Assembly: GCF_018446385.1 (NCBI RefSeq)
Contig: NC_055996.1
Location: 16,355,317-16,419,316 of the forward strand
DNA from: Zingiber officinale
Taxonomy: Eukaryota > Streptophyta > Magnoliopsida > Zingiberales > Zingiberaceae
DNA: 64,000 nt
Direction of reading: 5' to 3'
Shown here: piece by piece, positions 11,014-24,542 of the stretch
How the letters are laid out: each line of letters begins with the position of its first letter
Numbering within the stretch: position 1 is the first letter of the stretch
The notes under the pieces: model-generated
The model's input: the letters and a program-made list of their open reading frames with translations, nothing else
Told to the model about the DNA's origin: nothing
Databases searched by the model: none
Position numbers and translations under genes: made by a program

Positions 11014-13403
11014 TGTTGGTTGCTACTCGGAAAACCTATAGGTTCCATGTCAAAATTTTGTACAAAGGTCTGAACCTTTTCCTAGCTACCATGTGTTCTT
11101 TTAAATTAAATTTTGGATCGCCTGCGGAACTTAACACGTTTGATCCAAAACTTAATCTATTTGTTCTTTTAGGTTTTGATTTGGATCTCCTGCGAAACTT
11201 AACACGTTCGACCCAAGTCTCCTTAAGTTATTAATTCCATTAAATATTAATTTCCATAAAAGGTTCCCAGTACTGACGTGGCGAGGCACATGGCCTTCTT
11301 GGATATGGGAGCAACCACCACCGACTAGACAAAACCTTTAATAGAAAGCCAATATTTAATTTCCTAAAATAACTTTAGGTTAACCAAAGGAACAATCAAA
11401 TCACAAGGAAAAGAAAGAAACAAAAGAACACAACTTCGAAAAACATATTCGAAATTCTAGAACGTAAGCCTCTTGTATTTGGTATTATTTCCATAAATAA
11501 CTAGCATGATGCGGAAATAGAAATTACTAGTTATACCTTGTAGAAAAACCTCTTGATCTTCTACCGTATTCCTCTTCTAACCTCGGACGTTGTGTGGGCA
11601 ACGATCTTCCGAGACGAGAAACCACCAATCACCTTCTTCTCCTCCTAGCTAGGTTCGGCCAACAAAGAGGAAGCTTCACCAAGGAAGAAAAACAAAATAC
11701 TAACAAAGCTCCAAGAGATGCTAGCTTTCTCTCCTTCTTCTTCTTCTTCTTCGAGTAGTATCCGGCCACCACAAGAGCTCCAATAGAAGGGTAGGGTTCG
11801 GCCACCACAAGAAAAAGAGAGGGAGAGGTTGGCCGGCCACACCAAGGAACAAAAGTGGGAGAGTAATAATAGATGTTGTGTCTTGTGAAGGCACCCTCAC
11901 CCCTTCTTTTATATTCCTTGGCCTAGGTAAATTAGGAAATTTAATTATAATAAATTTTCCTTAATTTCCTTGACATGATTTAATTGAGAGAAATAAAATA
12001 AAATTTTCACAATTAATTTCAAGTGGCCGGCCATCATTGGATTACAAAAGAGGACAAGTTTTAATCAACAATTAAAACTTCCTAATTTGTTTCCGGAAAA
12101 AATAAAATTTCTCTTTAAAATCTCTTCATGGTTGATAAAAGGAAATTTCTATAATTTTAATTTTATCAACATGTGAATAATTTTTAAAGAAAAAATAAAA
12201 CATCTCTCCAATCTACAAATAAGGAAAGAGATCTAATCTCTTTCTTTAATCTTTTGTAGATCTTTTACAAGAGAGATATTTTAATTTTAATTCTCTTTAA
12301 AATATATCTTCCACATAATAATAAAATTTAAAATTAAATTTCTTTTTTAATTTATTTTGGCCGGCCCTACTAGCTTGGGTTCAAGCTAGGGCCGGCCAAT
12401 CTCATACCTAGGCCGGCCCTAGCTTGATCCCAAGCTAGCTTGGCCGGCCCTATTAGTGGGTATAGAAGGTGGGTATAGGTGGGTATAGAACTCTATAAAT
12501 AAGAGGCTACGATAGGGACCGAGAGGAGGAATTGGTTTTGGTCTCCCGATAAAATTAAGCATCCCGTGTTCGCCCCGAACACACAACTTAATTTTATCAA
12601 TGATAATTTATTCCACTAGAGAACTATCATTGAACTACCGCACCAATCCCAAATTACATTTTTTGGCTCCTTCTTATTATGAGTGTGTTAGTCTCCCTGT
12701 GTTTAAGATATCGAATGTCCACTAATTAAGTGAGTTACTGACAACTCATTTAATTAATGTCTAAGTCCAAGAGTAGTACCACTCAACCTTATCGTCATGT
12801 CGGACTAAGTCCACCTGCAGGGTTTAACATGACAATCCTTATGAGCTCCTCTTGGGGACATTATCAACCTATTATCTCTAGGACACAATTTCCTTCTATA
12901 ATCAACAACACACACTATAAGTGATATCATTTCCCAATTTATCGGGCTTATTGATTCATCGAACTAAATCTCACCCATTGATAAATTAAAGAAATAAATA
13001 TCAAATATATGTGCTTGTTATTATATTAGGATTAAGAGCACACACTTTCTTAATAACTGAGGTCTTTGTTCCTTTATAAAGTCAGTATAAAGAAACGACC
13101 TCAAATGGTCCTACTCAATACACTCTGAGTGTATTAGTGTAATTATATGGTCAAGATAAACTAATACCTAATTACACTACGACCTTCTAATGGTTTGTTC
13201 CTTTCCATTCTGGTCGTGAGCTACTGTTTATAATTTATAAGGTACTGATAACATCATCTTCTGTATGTGACACCACATACTATGTTATCTACAATATAAA
13301 TTAAATGAACAACTACAAACAAATGTAGATAATTAGACCAAATGTGATTCTTTATTCATAATGAATGTTTACAAAGCTTAGGCTTTCAGTATACACTCCA
13401 ACA
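11014..13403 (-). repeat. Copia LTR 2 (shared middle LTR)
   Basis: A 2390-bp LTR serving as 5' LTR for unit 1 and 3' LTR for unit 2. It begins TGTTGGTTGC and ends CACTCCAACA. No target duplication borders it, as expected for a shared LTR. TATA at 11906-11913 on the minus strand. Confidence 0.87.
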
Positions 13404-15515
13404 ATCTCCCACTTATACTAATGACTAAGCTGCCATATCTTCTACCATACATCGATTCTCATTCCCTCCACATACCGATCGAAGCTTTCTGGAAGGGCCT
13501 TAGTGAAAGGATCGCCGGTTATCCGTGATGCAATCTTGGCGATGACAACTTCTCCTCGCTTCGATATCTCTTATCGGTGGTACTTGCGCTCTATATGTTT
13601 ACTTGCCTTATGGGCTCGTGGTTCCTTGAAGTTATTGCTATTATCACAATAAATTGTGATGATTTTGGGTAAACCGGGAATCACATCTAAGTCCATTAGA
13701 AAGTTCCTGAGCCATCTGCTTCTTTAGCCGCCTCAGAGGCTGCTACATACTCGACTTCCATGGTTGTGTCCGAAACGCATTTCCGCTTAACACTCCTCCA
13801 TGAAATGGCTCCACCTCTAAAGTAAACACATAGCTGATGTAGATTATATCCCTCTCGATTGGAAATCGAATCCGTATAACCCAAAGGGAGTAAGTGTGCT
13901 TGGTAAACTAGCATATAATCTCTAGTCCTTCTCGGTACTTTAATATATGCTTTACTGCGATCCAATGTCCTTGTCGAGGTTACTCGATATCTCTGACCAT
14001 GCCCACAAAAGCGGATATCGGTCTTGTACATAGCATTGCATACATTAGGCTTCCTTCAGCATAAGGAACCGCTTTCATGTCCTCTATCTCTTTCGATGTC
14101 TTTGGAGACATCTCTTTAGATAGAGCTACTCCATGTCTAAAGGTAAGAAACCTTTCTTGCAATCCTGGATGCTAAAACGAGCAAGGATTGTATCTATATA
14201 TGAAGCTTGGGACAGACACAACATTCTTTTCTTCGATCCCTTATAACTTTGATCCCAAGAATGTGTGCACAATCTCTAAGTCCTTCATATCAAATTGTTT
14301 GGACAACCATACCCTTACGTCGATAATACCTTGACATTGTTGCCAATTAACAAAATATCATCTCGTATAGTACAAGAAATACCACCACGTTTCGTTACAC
14401 TTCTTATATACACAAGACTCATCGGACTTTGAATAAATCCATATGTGTGGATTACTTCATTAAACCGGATGTTTCAAGACTTTGAAGCTTGCTTGATCCA
14501 TAAATGGACCGATTAAGCTTGCACACTAGATGCTCTTTGCCTTTTCAATGAACCCTTAGGTTGCTTCATATGGATGTTCTCTTCAAGACTTCCATTAAGG
14601 AAAACTGTCTTGACATCCATTTGCCAAATCTCATAATCCATATGCGTGATGGATAAGAGTATCCGGATAGATTTAAGCATGGCTCGGTGAAAAGGTTTCC
14701 TCATAATCGATTCCCTCTTTACGAGTGTCCTTTCGCAACAAGCCTAGCTTTGAAGGTTTCTACCTTCCGTCATCCCTCTTTTCTTTTGTAGATCCACTTG
14801 TATCCAACGGCTTTTACACCATCGGTGGTTCTACAAGCTCGGACCTTATTAGAGTACATGGACTATATTTGAATTCATTGCCTTTTGCCAAGATCTTGCA
14901 TCTATATCTTGGAGTGCTTCGTCATATATGGGGATCAGGTTCATGTTTACAGGGATCAGTCCAAAGTCTCTCCCAAAACATGAATCTTCAGGTGCCTCAC
15001 AACCCTCCCACTACGACGAGGTAATCTGTGGTTGTGCATCATGTGTGACACGTGTTGCAGTCTCTTGTGGTACTTCATCTTGTACTGTTGGTACTGAAGT
15101 AGACATGTCCTCTCTAAGTTCTTCTAAAACAACTTTACTACTAGGCTTGTGATCCATTATATAGTCTTCTTCTAAAAACTGGGCATTGGTGCTAACAATG
15201 ACCTTCTGGTCTTTAGGACTATAAAATAAACCATCTTTCGTTCCTTTAGGATATCCTACAAACACGCGAACTTCTGTACGAGATTATAACTTATCGATCT
15301 GGTTTGAGCACATGTGTTGGACTACCTCAATCCGAATATGTCTTAGGCTGGGTTTTCGCTCATTCCACAATTCTATGGGAGTAGAAGAAACTGATTTAGA
15401 AGGTACTAAGTTCGAGCATATCTTTGTTTCGAGCATATCCCAAAAGCAATTTGGTAATTCGAATAACTCATCATCGATCTAACCATCTCCATAAGAGTCC
15501 TATTCCTTCGTTACG
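13404..15515 (-). pseudogene. Damaged RT, RNase H and integrase end (unit 2)
   Basis: Homologous to 5954-8134 but broken into short frames. Visible pieces are the RNase H region at 13,696-14,031, an RT piece at 14,513-14,704 (QMDVKTVFLNGSL) and an integrase-RT linker at 15,011-15,265. Many changes against unit 1 remove or alter the middle base of CTG or CAG. Confidence 0.8.
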
Positions 15516-16136
15516 CTACACCATTCTATTGGGGTGTTCCAGTGCGAACAATTGGGATTGAATCCCCTTCGATAAGTAATTCCTAAACTCTCCTAAGAGG
15601 TATTCGCCACCACGATCAGATCGTAGTGTCTTGATACTTTTACCTAATCGTTTCTCCACATCAGCCTTGTATTCTTTGAACTTGTCAAAGCATTCGGACT
15701 TGCGGCGCATTAGGTAAATGTATCCATATCTTGAATAATCGTTTATGAAAGAGATAAAATATTCAAAACCTCCTCTTGCCTGGACAGACATAGGACCACA
15801 CAAATCAGAGTGAACCAACTCTAACACTTCTTTAGCTCTATACCCCTTGGCCGTGAACGGCCTCTTGGTCATTTTACCTTCTAAGCAAGATTCACAAGTT
15901 GGAAAATTTTCCAACTCTAATGAACTCAAAATTCCATCGGCTATAAGCCTCTGAATCCTACTTAAATTAATATGACCAAGTCTTAGATGCCAAAGATATG
16001 CTTGGTTCATTTCTGAAGGTTCTTTTCTCTTATTAGAATTAGAAGATGAGTTATAAATTTCCATGTTTTGCTTTGTGGAAGAAATTGGATTTAAAATATA
16101 CAAATTGCCAACTAATGCACCAGAACAGATAATCAC
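15516..16136 (-). pseudogene. Integrase fragment (unit 2), open frame
   Basis: A 206-residue frame nearly identical to residues 391-595 of the unit 1 gag-integrase frame. It includes the CESC zinc ligands and the HSDLCGP and LRSDRGG motifs. It is a clean patch between damaged segments on both sides. Confidence 0.8.
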
Positions 16137-17260
16137 TTTATTTCTTTTAATAACTACATCGTTACTGAAAGAAACTGAATATCCATCTAAAACAGTTTAG
16201 AAATTAAATTCTTTCTAAAACTGGGTACATAAAGACAATTTCTTAAAACCAAATTTTTATTTCTACTAAAAGATAAGTAGGCGTCTCCCACTGCAACAGC
16301 TGCCACCTTAGTAGCATTGTCCATGTAGACGGTAATCTCCCCTCTAGATAGTCGTTTCCTGGAACCCCTGCAAGGAATTGCAGACATGATCAGTGGCTCC
16401 GTATCTACACACCAGGTCTTGGTAGATAACACCGCTAAACATGTTTCAACAACTAGAGCATGAGATATACCTTTGTTGTGGTTCTTACGAGGACAGGCCG
16501 CCTTCCAATGCCCTGACTGTTGGCAGATGAAGCACTTGCCCTTCGGCTTCTTCAGCTTTAAATCACGTACTCTGAGATTTATTCACTTTCTTTCTTGAAC
16601 CGACTTGTTTCTTCTTCTTCTTTCCTCTCGGTTTAGAAGTAGAACCATTTTCATAGTGAATTTGAGAATTTTGACGAAATAATCCTTCTGCTGAAGTTAT
16701 GTCAGTAGTTCCCCTAATGAATAAATCCTCTTATTCATATTATAGTTCGGGGAGCTGCTCAAAACTTCTAGGTAGCATTTGGAGGATCATATCGATCCGG
16801 GTTTCCCATCAATTTCTCCTCCAAGATCCGTATCTCGTTTAGATAAGCCATCATGTTTAGGATATGATCCCTTACGGAGTACCCTCTTGCATGGTGGTTG
16901 TCATTATCTTTCTCATAGCTTCTTGTCTAGAAGCCCTATCCCGATGACGAAGAGTTCCTTGAGATTGTTCATAATATCATAAGTGTTGGTAAATCTTTAT
17001 CTTGATGTTGCAATACATTTGACATTGAAGCCAAAATGTAACACCGCGCCATCTCATACGCCTTTACCCATCTCTTATGATATTCAATCTCCTCTTGGGT
17101 AGATTCACGATGGGTGCATCGGGACAAGGTTCAGTCAGTACAAATTTATAGCTTCAGCAGTTGAAACAATATCCGGTTTCTTTTCCAATCTATGTAATTT
17201 GGTCCGATAAGTCTATTTTGTTGAAGTATGATGGGCGGTGGGTTGAAAGTCATCCTAAGA
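16137..17260 (-). pseudogene. Damaged gag-protease (unit 2)
   Basis: Homologous to 8756-9922 but with many small indels. The protease region (WCVDTE in place of WCVDTGATDH) and the gag frame are both shifted. A piece at 16,187-16,432 still reads through the protease to integrase linker. Confidence 0.78.
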
Positions 17261-18362
17261 ATCACAAATAACTTTTGGTCGAACTCTAAATTTAGAATAA
17301 TATTGATTCCTCAAACAATACTATTTTAAATTAACCAACACCTCATAACACCGTGAATTTTGTATGCCACGTTAGTGTGGACGTATACAATTTCAACATT
17401 TGTAAAAGGAGGGTTTTAACCCATTAATTTTATTATCTTGTCAACCTAACTTTTTGACAAATAAAATTAATAGTTGGTATTATTTGGTTTCACAAATAAT
17501 AACAGTGACTCCGTTGGGGAGGATACTATTAGATGTGTCTAAGTGTTCACCATTACTTGACACTAAGTCCATTAATAAGATTATGCCCCTTCCGTTGGGG
17601 AAGATCACACGCTCTTGATTAACTTCCTATAATCATCCAGAAATGGAAGTCTGTTCTAGTGATCCGCAAACAAGCTCATCCGTTATGGAGGAAGGCACTC
17701 GAGCCAAGCCAGCTTGTTTGCATCACTTACAAACCAATAATGGAGACCATGGGATTTACTTAAAATCCCTCTCCCACTTATTTATAAATGAGAATTTTAA
17801 CTATGCTAGCCTACCAAACTTGTAAACTAACATGCACACTGACAATATAAAAGCAATAAATAGAAAATCTAATTTTCAACTATTATGGCTTTTATCTTTA
17901 ATTGTCCTCCGTGTGTTGTCATCCGAAGCTGTTGCCATATTTGGCCACCGCCACCGGGTCTAACTGTCGCATCCATCTTGCTCCGAGTTCCGCTGCGCCT
18001 CTGGTCCTTAGAAGGTTCCACGCTTTGCGAGATTCAATCCGCGACATAAATAGAATTTTACATTTTTGATCCTATATTCCATAAAAGGAATGTACATGTA
18101 TCTAGATCAAAAATAAAATCCTAATAAAACTAAATACAACTCCTGCTGTATTTTAATACAATCATGCACACACATATAAATTGCCCTTGACATGTCCAAG
18201 GGTCCAATCACACACATAATTAACTAAAAGCCATAATAGTTGGATCCTGCATCCATAGAGTTAGCACATCCTACTATTAACCTGCCTAAATTATGTATGA
18301 CATGTGCATAATTAAACTAAATACCAAATACACAGAGGCAAAATCCTAGCTCTGATACCAAT
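17261..18362 (-). other. Leader and primer site of copia unit 2
   Basis: Noncoding leader of about 1.1 kb. At its LTR end the minus strand reads TTGGTATCAGAGC, an intact initiator-tRNA-Met primer site adjoining LTR 3. Confidence 0.75.
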
Positions 18363-20742
18363 TGTTGGTTGCTACTCGGAAAACCTATAGGTTCCACTGT
18401 AAAAAAATTTTGTACAAAGGTCTGAACCTTTTCCTAGCTACCATGTGTTCTTTTAAATTAAATTTTGGATCGCCTGCGGAACTTAACACGTTTGATCCAA
18501 AACTTAATCTATTTGTTCTTTTAGGTTTTGACTTGGATCTCCTGCGGAACTTAACACGTTCGACCCAAGTCACCTTAAGTTATTAATTCCATTAAATATT
18601 AATTTCCATAAAAGGTTCCCAGTACTGACGTGGCGAGGCACATGACCTTCTTGGATATGGGAGCAACCACCACCGACTAGACAAAACCTTTAATAGAAAG
18701 CCAATATTTAATTTCCTAAAATAACTTTAGGTTAACCAAAAGGAACAATCAAATCACAAGGAAAAGAAAGAAACAAAAGAACACAACTTCGAAAAACATA
18801 TTCGAAATTCTAGAACGTAAGCCTCTTGTATTTGGTATTATTTCCATAAATAACTAGCATGATGCGGAAATAGAAATTACTAGTTATACCTTGTAGAAAA
18901 ACCTCTTGATCTTCTACCGTATTCCTCTTCTAACCTCGGACGTTGTGTGGGCAACGATCTTCCGAGACGAGAAACCACCAATCACCTTCTTCTCCTCCTA
19001 GCTAGGTTCGGCCAACAAAGAGGAAGCTTCACCAAGGAAGAAAAACAAAATACTAACAAAGCTCCAAGAGATGCTAGCTTTCTCTCCTTCTTCTTCTTCT
19101 TCTTCGAGTAGTATCCGGCCACCACAAGAGCTCCAATAGAAGGGTAGGGTTCGGCCACCACAAGAAAAAGAGAGGGAGAGGTTGGCCGGCCACACCAAGG
19201 AACAAAAGTGGGAGAGGAATAATAGATGTTGTGTCTTGTGAAGGCACCCTCACCCCTTCTTTTATATTCCTTGGCCTAGGTAAATTAGGAAATTTAATTA
19301 CAATAAATTTTCCTTAATTTCCTTGACATGATTTAATTGAGAGAAATAAAATAAAATTTTCCCAATTAATTTCAAGTGGCCGGCCATCATTGGATTACAA
19401 AAGAGGACAAGTTTTAATCAACAATTAAAACTTCCTAATTTGTTTCCGGAAAAAATAAAATTTCTCTTTAAAATCTCTTCATGGTTGATAAAAGGAAATT
19501 TCTATAATTTTAATTTTATCAACATGTGAATAATTTTTAAAGAAAAAATAAAACATCTCTCCAATCTACAAATAAGGAAAGAGATCTAATCTCTTTCTTT
19601 AATCTTTTGTAGATCTTTTACAAGAGAGATATTTTAATTTTAATTCTCTTTAAAATATATCTTCCACATAATAATAAAATTTAAAATTAAATTTCTTTTT
19701 AATTTATTTGGCCGGCCCTACTAGCTTGGGTTCAAGCTAGGGCCACCCAACCTAGGCCGGCCCTAGCTTGATCCCAAGCTAGCTTGGCCGGCCCCTATTA
19801 GTGGGTATAGAAGGTGGGTATAGGTGGGTATAGAACTCTATAAATAAGAGGCTACGATAGGGACCGAGAGGAGGAATTGGTTTTGGTCTCCGATAAAATT
19901 AAGCATCCCGTGTTCGAACACACAACTTAATTTTATCAATGATAATTCATTCCACTAGAGAACTATCATTGAACTACCGCACCAATCCCAAATTACATTT
20001 TTGGGCTCCTTCTTATTATGAGTGTGTTAGTCTCCCTGTGTTTAAGATATCGAATGTCCACTAATTAAGTGAGTTACTGACAACTCATTTAATTAATGTC
20101 TTAGTCCAAGAGTAGTACCACTCAACCTTATCGTCATGTCGGACTAAGTCCACCTGCAGGGTTTAACATGACAATCCTTATGAGCTCCTCTTGGGGACAT
20201 TATCAACCTAGTATCTCTAGGACACAGTTTCCTTCTATAATCAACAACACACACTATAAGTGATATCATTTCCCAATTTATCGGGCTTATTGATTCATCG
20301 AACTAAATCTCACCCATTGATAAATTAAAGAAATAAATATCAAATATATGTGCTTGTTATTATATTAGGATTAAGAGCACACACTTCCATAATAACCGAG
20401 GTCTTTGTTCCTTTATAAAGTCAGTATAAAGAAACGACCTCAAATGGTCCTACTCAATACACTCTGAGTGTACTAGTGTAATTATATAGTCAAGATAAAC
20501 TAATACCTAATTACACTACGACCTTCTAATGGTTTGTTCCTTTCCATTCTGGTCGTGAGCTACTGTTTATAATTTATAAGGTACTGATAACATCATCTTC
20601 TGTATGTGACACCACATACTATGTTATCTACAATATAAATTAAATGAACAACTACAAACAAATGTAGATAATTAGACCAAATGTGATTCTTTATTCATAA
20701 TGAATGTTTACAAAGCTTAGGCTTTCAGTATACACTCCAACA
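18363..20742 (-). repeat. Copia LTR 3 (outer 5' LTR)
   Basis: A 2380-bp LTR that starts the tandem element on the minus strand. It is bordered on its outer side by AGAGA (20743-20747), which matches 3575-3579. Confidence 0.88.
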
Positions 20743-21075
20743 AGAGACAGAGTCGAAACCAACCAAACACCTCGAAAAATAGTATGTTTCTTCGCTTTTT
20801 GGAGTTTTTTGATTGATTAGTTGCATTTTGTTCGATTTACACAGTTCATTGTTTGTTTTCTGTTGGTTATTGTTCAAACTTTTTTTGCTTCTCAATTTTC
20901 AACGGGTCATTGTGTGAGTTGTGCAAGGTTTTGTGCTATTTAGTCGTGGTTTGTTACATTTTGGAGCCCACTAAATTGGTGTTGACATGTTTTGGATTAA
21001 GAATATTCACAAACCACTTTGATTTGTTGATTTTTAATCATTGTTGAGCTCTTTCTAGCTAAAAAGAATTTGTAC
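20743..21075 (+). repeat. MULE left terminal inverted repeat, inner part
   Basis: It continues the left MULE arm after the copia insertion and aligns with the reverse complement of about 25,640-25,880. Shared blocks include TTTCTTCGC, TTGGTTATTGTTCAAA and TTTAATCATTGTT. The first five bases are the target duplication. Confidence 0.72.
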
Positions 21076-23048
21076 GAGGATAACCACTTTGGGAGGTCGG
21101 GCAAAGGGATACTTAGCAAGAATGTAATACTACAATCTGTATAGTTTTATTTGAGTTGAGAGATTGAGATGAGAAGATGAATTAGATGATAATACTAAGA
21201 GTGAACTAGAAAATATAAGGTGATTTCATGGTAGCTACATGAAAGTTGGTGCAAATCAAACTAATAGCAATGAAAGAATTAACTGTGATTTAAACAATGC
21301 AAATAATTGAGAATCTCTTCAATTAATTTAGTGAAAGACATGAAAAAAGGTAAAAACAGAAGTATTTTGAGATTTTAAAATTATGAAAGGCTATTTTATT
21401 AAATATATAATAAATAAGACTATTTTTTAAAATAGCTCCTTAACTTAAATTCCCATGTTTAAAATGTATTATTTCTGATTTAAGCAAAAAACTAAATTAT
21501 TTATTCAATGATAGATTTGAATTTTGTGTTTTAAAACCTGTGGTTTGTTTTTCTTCTTTTGTAAGGTTTTAATTTAAGAAGTCCTTGATTATAGCTAAGT
21601 GGTGAGTACAAGGAGTTATTTTAAATTTTACATCGACATTGTGATAATCCATTTATTTCTTTTATCATACTATCATAGTTCATTGTAATAGATCACACTT
21701 AATTATTCAATAAATTATTTTAAAAAATTTTCACTTATATCACTGATCTTTAATTTATTAAATGAATTCTTTATCTAAAATATGGAATACTATGTGTTGG
21801 GTATTTTTATTTTAGAGAGAGCAAGCACATATAACCAACTAATAGAGGGTTATAAAATTTGAGAAATTGCATTATGTGTTTCACTCCAGATAATTTTTTA
21901 ATGTTATATAAGAATAAATGTCAATAATATTTGAATGAGTATATTGTTCCTCATTTACGATGTGTTATGAAATTATATATCATTTCTCAGTTTATTTTGC
22001 AATTGGTATTGTGTTATATTTGATTATGAAATTGTATAATATTTTCCGATGCAATTTCTCAACCACTTAGGTGACCCAGGTTTTTGTTCAATTTCTTGGA
22101 GAAGTGAAATTTGGTTCTGGATATTCAAAATTTTCATTTCTATGTAGTTGCAATATAAAGAAGACCTCTATATGATTTCAATTTTTAATGTCTTCCCTCT
22201 AATGGAGCTATTTCTTAATCTTGGGAGAAAATGTGAGATTGCTCCATAAAATGTGATCTTGCAATATCTAGCCCCACATCATAATATGTATGTGGCATTG
22301 AATGAAGATGATGGTGTTCGTATTATGACACATCTTTACACATCTATGAGATTGACAAAAATTAATATGAGAGCATTGAAAAAAAGACGAAATGGGTTCC
22401 CATAATTTCGAGAGGTAAAAATTTTTTGCCTTGATTTTTTTTTCCGTAGGAATTGGGTTGATATTGATGATGATGAAATTTGTTTTTTTTTTGTTTTGCT
22501 TGATATGTCATTTGTAGAGTGCAATTGTTGACGATATCTTGTTTAGTTATTTATCATTTTTTATCATATGTTTCATGGAGATATGTTGTGGGTGTGCTTC
22601 TTGTAAATTTTAAAGGCATTGGATCATTTGAACTATTAAACAAAACATGACTATATTCGATTTGCATTACATTAATAATTTATTAAAAGATAAAAAATGG
22701 GAGATCAACAAAATATTGCACTACTTAAAATAGTTGTGTATACATATGTAAAGTACTAATAGGTTAAATCATTCAATACTAGAAAATGATGACCTATTGT
22801 TTATATTTCATACACATCCATTTTTTGTATTGTACACATTTCAGTTTTGTTGATAAGTCTTTGATAATTATGCGAGAATTGAATGATGTATGTTTTGGTG
22901 TATAGATACTAGGTTAATTAGAATTGTTTTATGCTTTCAATGATATCATATTTACTATTAAATTGATAAGGTTTGAAACTGAAGAAGAGACACAAATTAG
23001 TAATAATGGTCATCTTGAAGTGGGTTTGGTAAGAAACTTCATAGACGT
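21076..23048. other. MULE interior, no gene seen
   Basis: AT-rich sequence of about 2 kb with no recognisable coding region. It may contain introns or untranslated sequence of the transposase gene. Confidence 0.4.
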
Positions 23049-23548
23049 TTGGAGTTGTTGCATCCGTGGAGAGGGCCAGATATTCAAGAATGCTACAGAA
23101 CAACTATTTTTGGAGTTGCAACGAGAAGATCATTTTTGTATAAAAAGAATGATAATAAGAAGGTTATTCTTGTATGTAGGGCAAACAACTATTCTTGGAG
23201 AATATATACTTCAAGACATAAACTAACATACTTTTTGGTATTAGAAAATGCAATCTAATACATACTTGTGGAGATGATAATCTTTGTAGTAAAGGACATC
23301 CTAAAGTTGATGCTACCTGTGTTTCCAATGTTGTGATGGATAGATTGAGGGGAGAGCCCTCATATCAACCATGCACGATGTTGAAAGATATTCGTAGAGA
23401 TTATGAGGTCGAGCTTAATTACAATAGGGTTTGGAAAGGGAAGGAATTGACAATGCATGACATTCATGGTGTAGAGGAGGGGTCGTATGATAGATTAAGA
23501 TGGTATTGTAATGCTATCAATGTGGGCTTGTTACTAGTTGATGTTTGA
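23049..23548 (+). pseudogene. MuDR-type transposase N-terminal fragment
   Basis: Two frames joined by a shift carry the conserved N-terminal part of plant Mutator transposases. First FLYKKNDNKKVILVC and WRIYTSRHK (zinc-binding and PWR-like region, 23,110-23,230). Then, after a frame change near 23,260, HTCGDDNLCSKGHPK, followed by VMDRLRGEPSYQP, NYNRVWKGKEL and YDRLRWYCNAI up to 23,548. The catalytic DDE region downstream is missing, so it cannot be active. Its place between the two inverted repeats supports the MULE call. Confidence 0.75.
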
Positions 23549-23764
23549 GACTGGTGTGATATCTATATTTCATACTTTTGACTCGTATTTGTTGTTATTG
23601 TGTTGGTGTATTTTCTAGTTCAGTTATGAAATTAAATGTTTAGTGTACCCTTTGTTTCCATGTTATTTGTGAATATAGTAACATGTGTAATAGGATCTTG
23701 TCAAAATTTCATCAAACAATAATGGCAGTGAAATAATAATGGTAGCAACTTGTTTTCTTAATTA

Positions 23765-24095
23765 CTAATTACACGTGAGGTTGCATCAAGATCATTACAC
23801 GGGAAATGATTGGTTAAGCCCGTGGCTAGTGAACTACTAACAATGCTCTCTGAGTTGCTTTCATCATTAGTCCCTTGTACAAAATGCTCTACTGATATAA
23901 TATTCTTTTCCATAGGCAGTTCAAGAAACCCATCGATGTCACCTTCACCATCAACTTTAACTTCAAATCTCTTGTTATCTTTTTTCCCACTGATATCTTC
24001 ACTACATTTGTCTTTCTCCTCGCTTTTACACTCATTTGCATTACTTTCACATTCAATTTCTGACTTTGTTGCTCACCACCAATGTCTTTTGTCAT
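23765..24095 (-). pseudogene. Acidic coding-like fragment inside the MULE
   Basis: A minus-strand frame of about 85-110 codons. It reads an acidic, serine-rich stretch including KCSEDISGKK, GEGDIDGFLELPMEK and HFVQGTNDESNSES. I do not recognise a domain. It has no clear start and ends in noncoding sequence. It could be a captured host exon or a second MULE gene. Confidence 0.35.
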
Positions 24096-24542
24096 TGGTC
24101 CACTATTCCACCAACTTGTACCATCAATGATTCCGTCACACTTTACACATTCTTGGACTTGAAAATTACATTCTTATAGTAAGTAAATGTTTTGTCAACT
24201 TCATTTAACAAAATATTTAATTATTCAAATATTACCAAAAAAACAACCTCACTTTTGATGTAAAAGTTTATCTTCATCCGAAAATTGTACCATGGACAAC
24301 ACCCTTTCATAATTAAAAATAAATGGATACTACAACCACCGATCATATTTGAGTATTCCTACTAAAAAAATATGAACTTACTTTAATATAGTCAATGCAT
24401 TTTAATAACCTCTCAGCTTAATTAACTTTTTTAGGTATCTTACTCTCACACTAATGGAACAATCGGAGAAAAGTAGGTAGAGAACGTACAACTCCAAGAG
24501 AAGGAATTCTTTTATATAACCATGCCTAAATAAATAAATATA

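Larger units (their letters stand above)
3580..20742 (-). mobile_element. Tandem three-LTR copia retrotransposon
   Basis: Three near-identical LTRs (3580-5953, 11014-13403, 18363-20742) alternate with two homologous internal regions (5954-11013 and 13404-18362), all coding on the minus strand. The whole block is bordered by AGAGA at 3575-3579 and 20743-20747. Thus one insertion event is followed by a duplication that shares the middle LTR, most simply by unequal LTR recombination. The coding order on the minus strand is gag, protease, integrase, reverse transcriptase, RNase H, which is the copia order. Confidence 0.88.

Noticed and set aside
13404-17260. Frameshifts in copia unit 2 as evidence of old age
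   Set aside because: The shifts cluster at CWG sites in patches while neighbouring segments are identical to unit 1, which fits sequence error better than decay.
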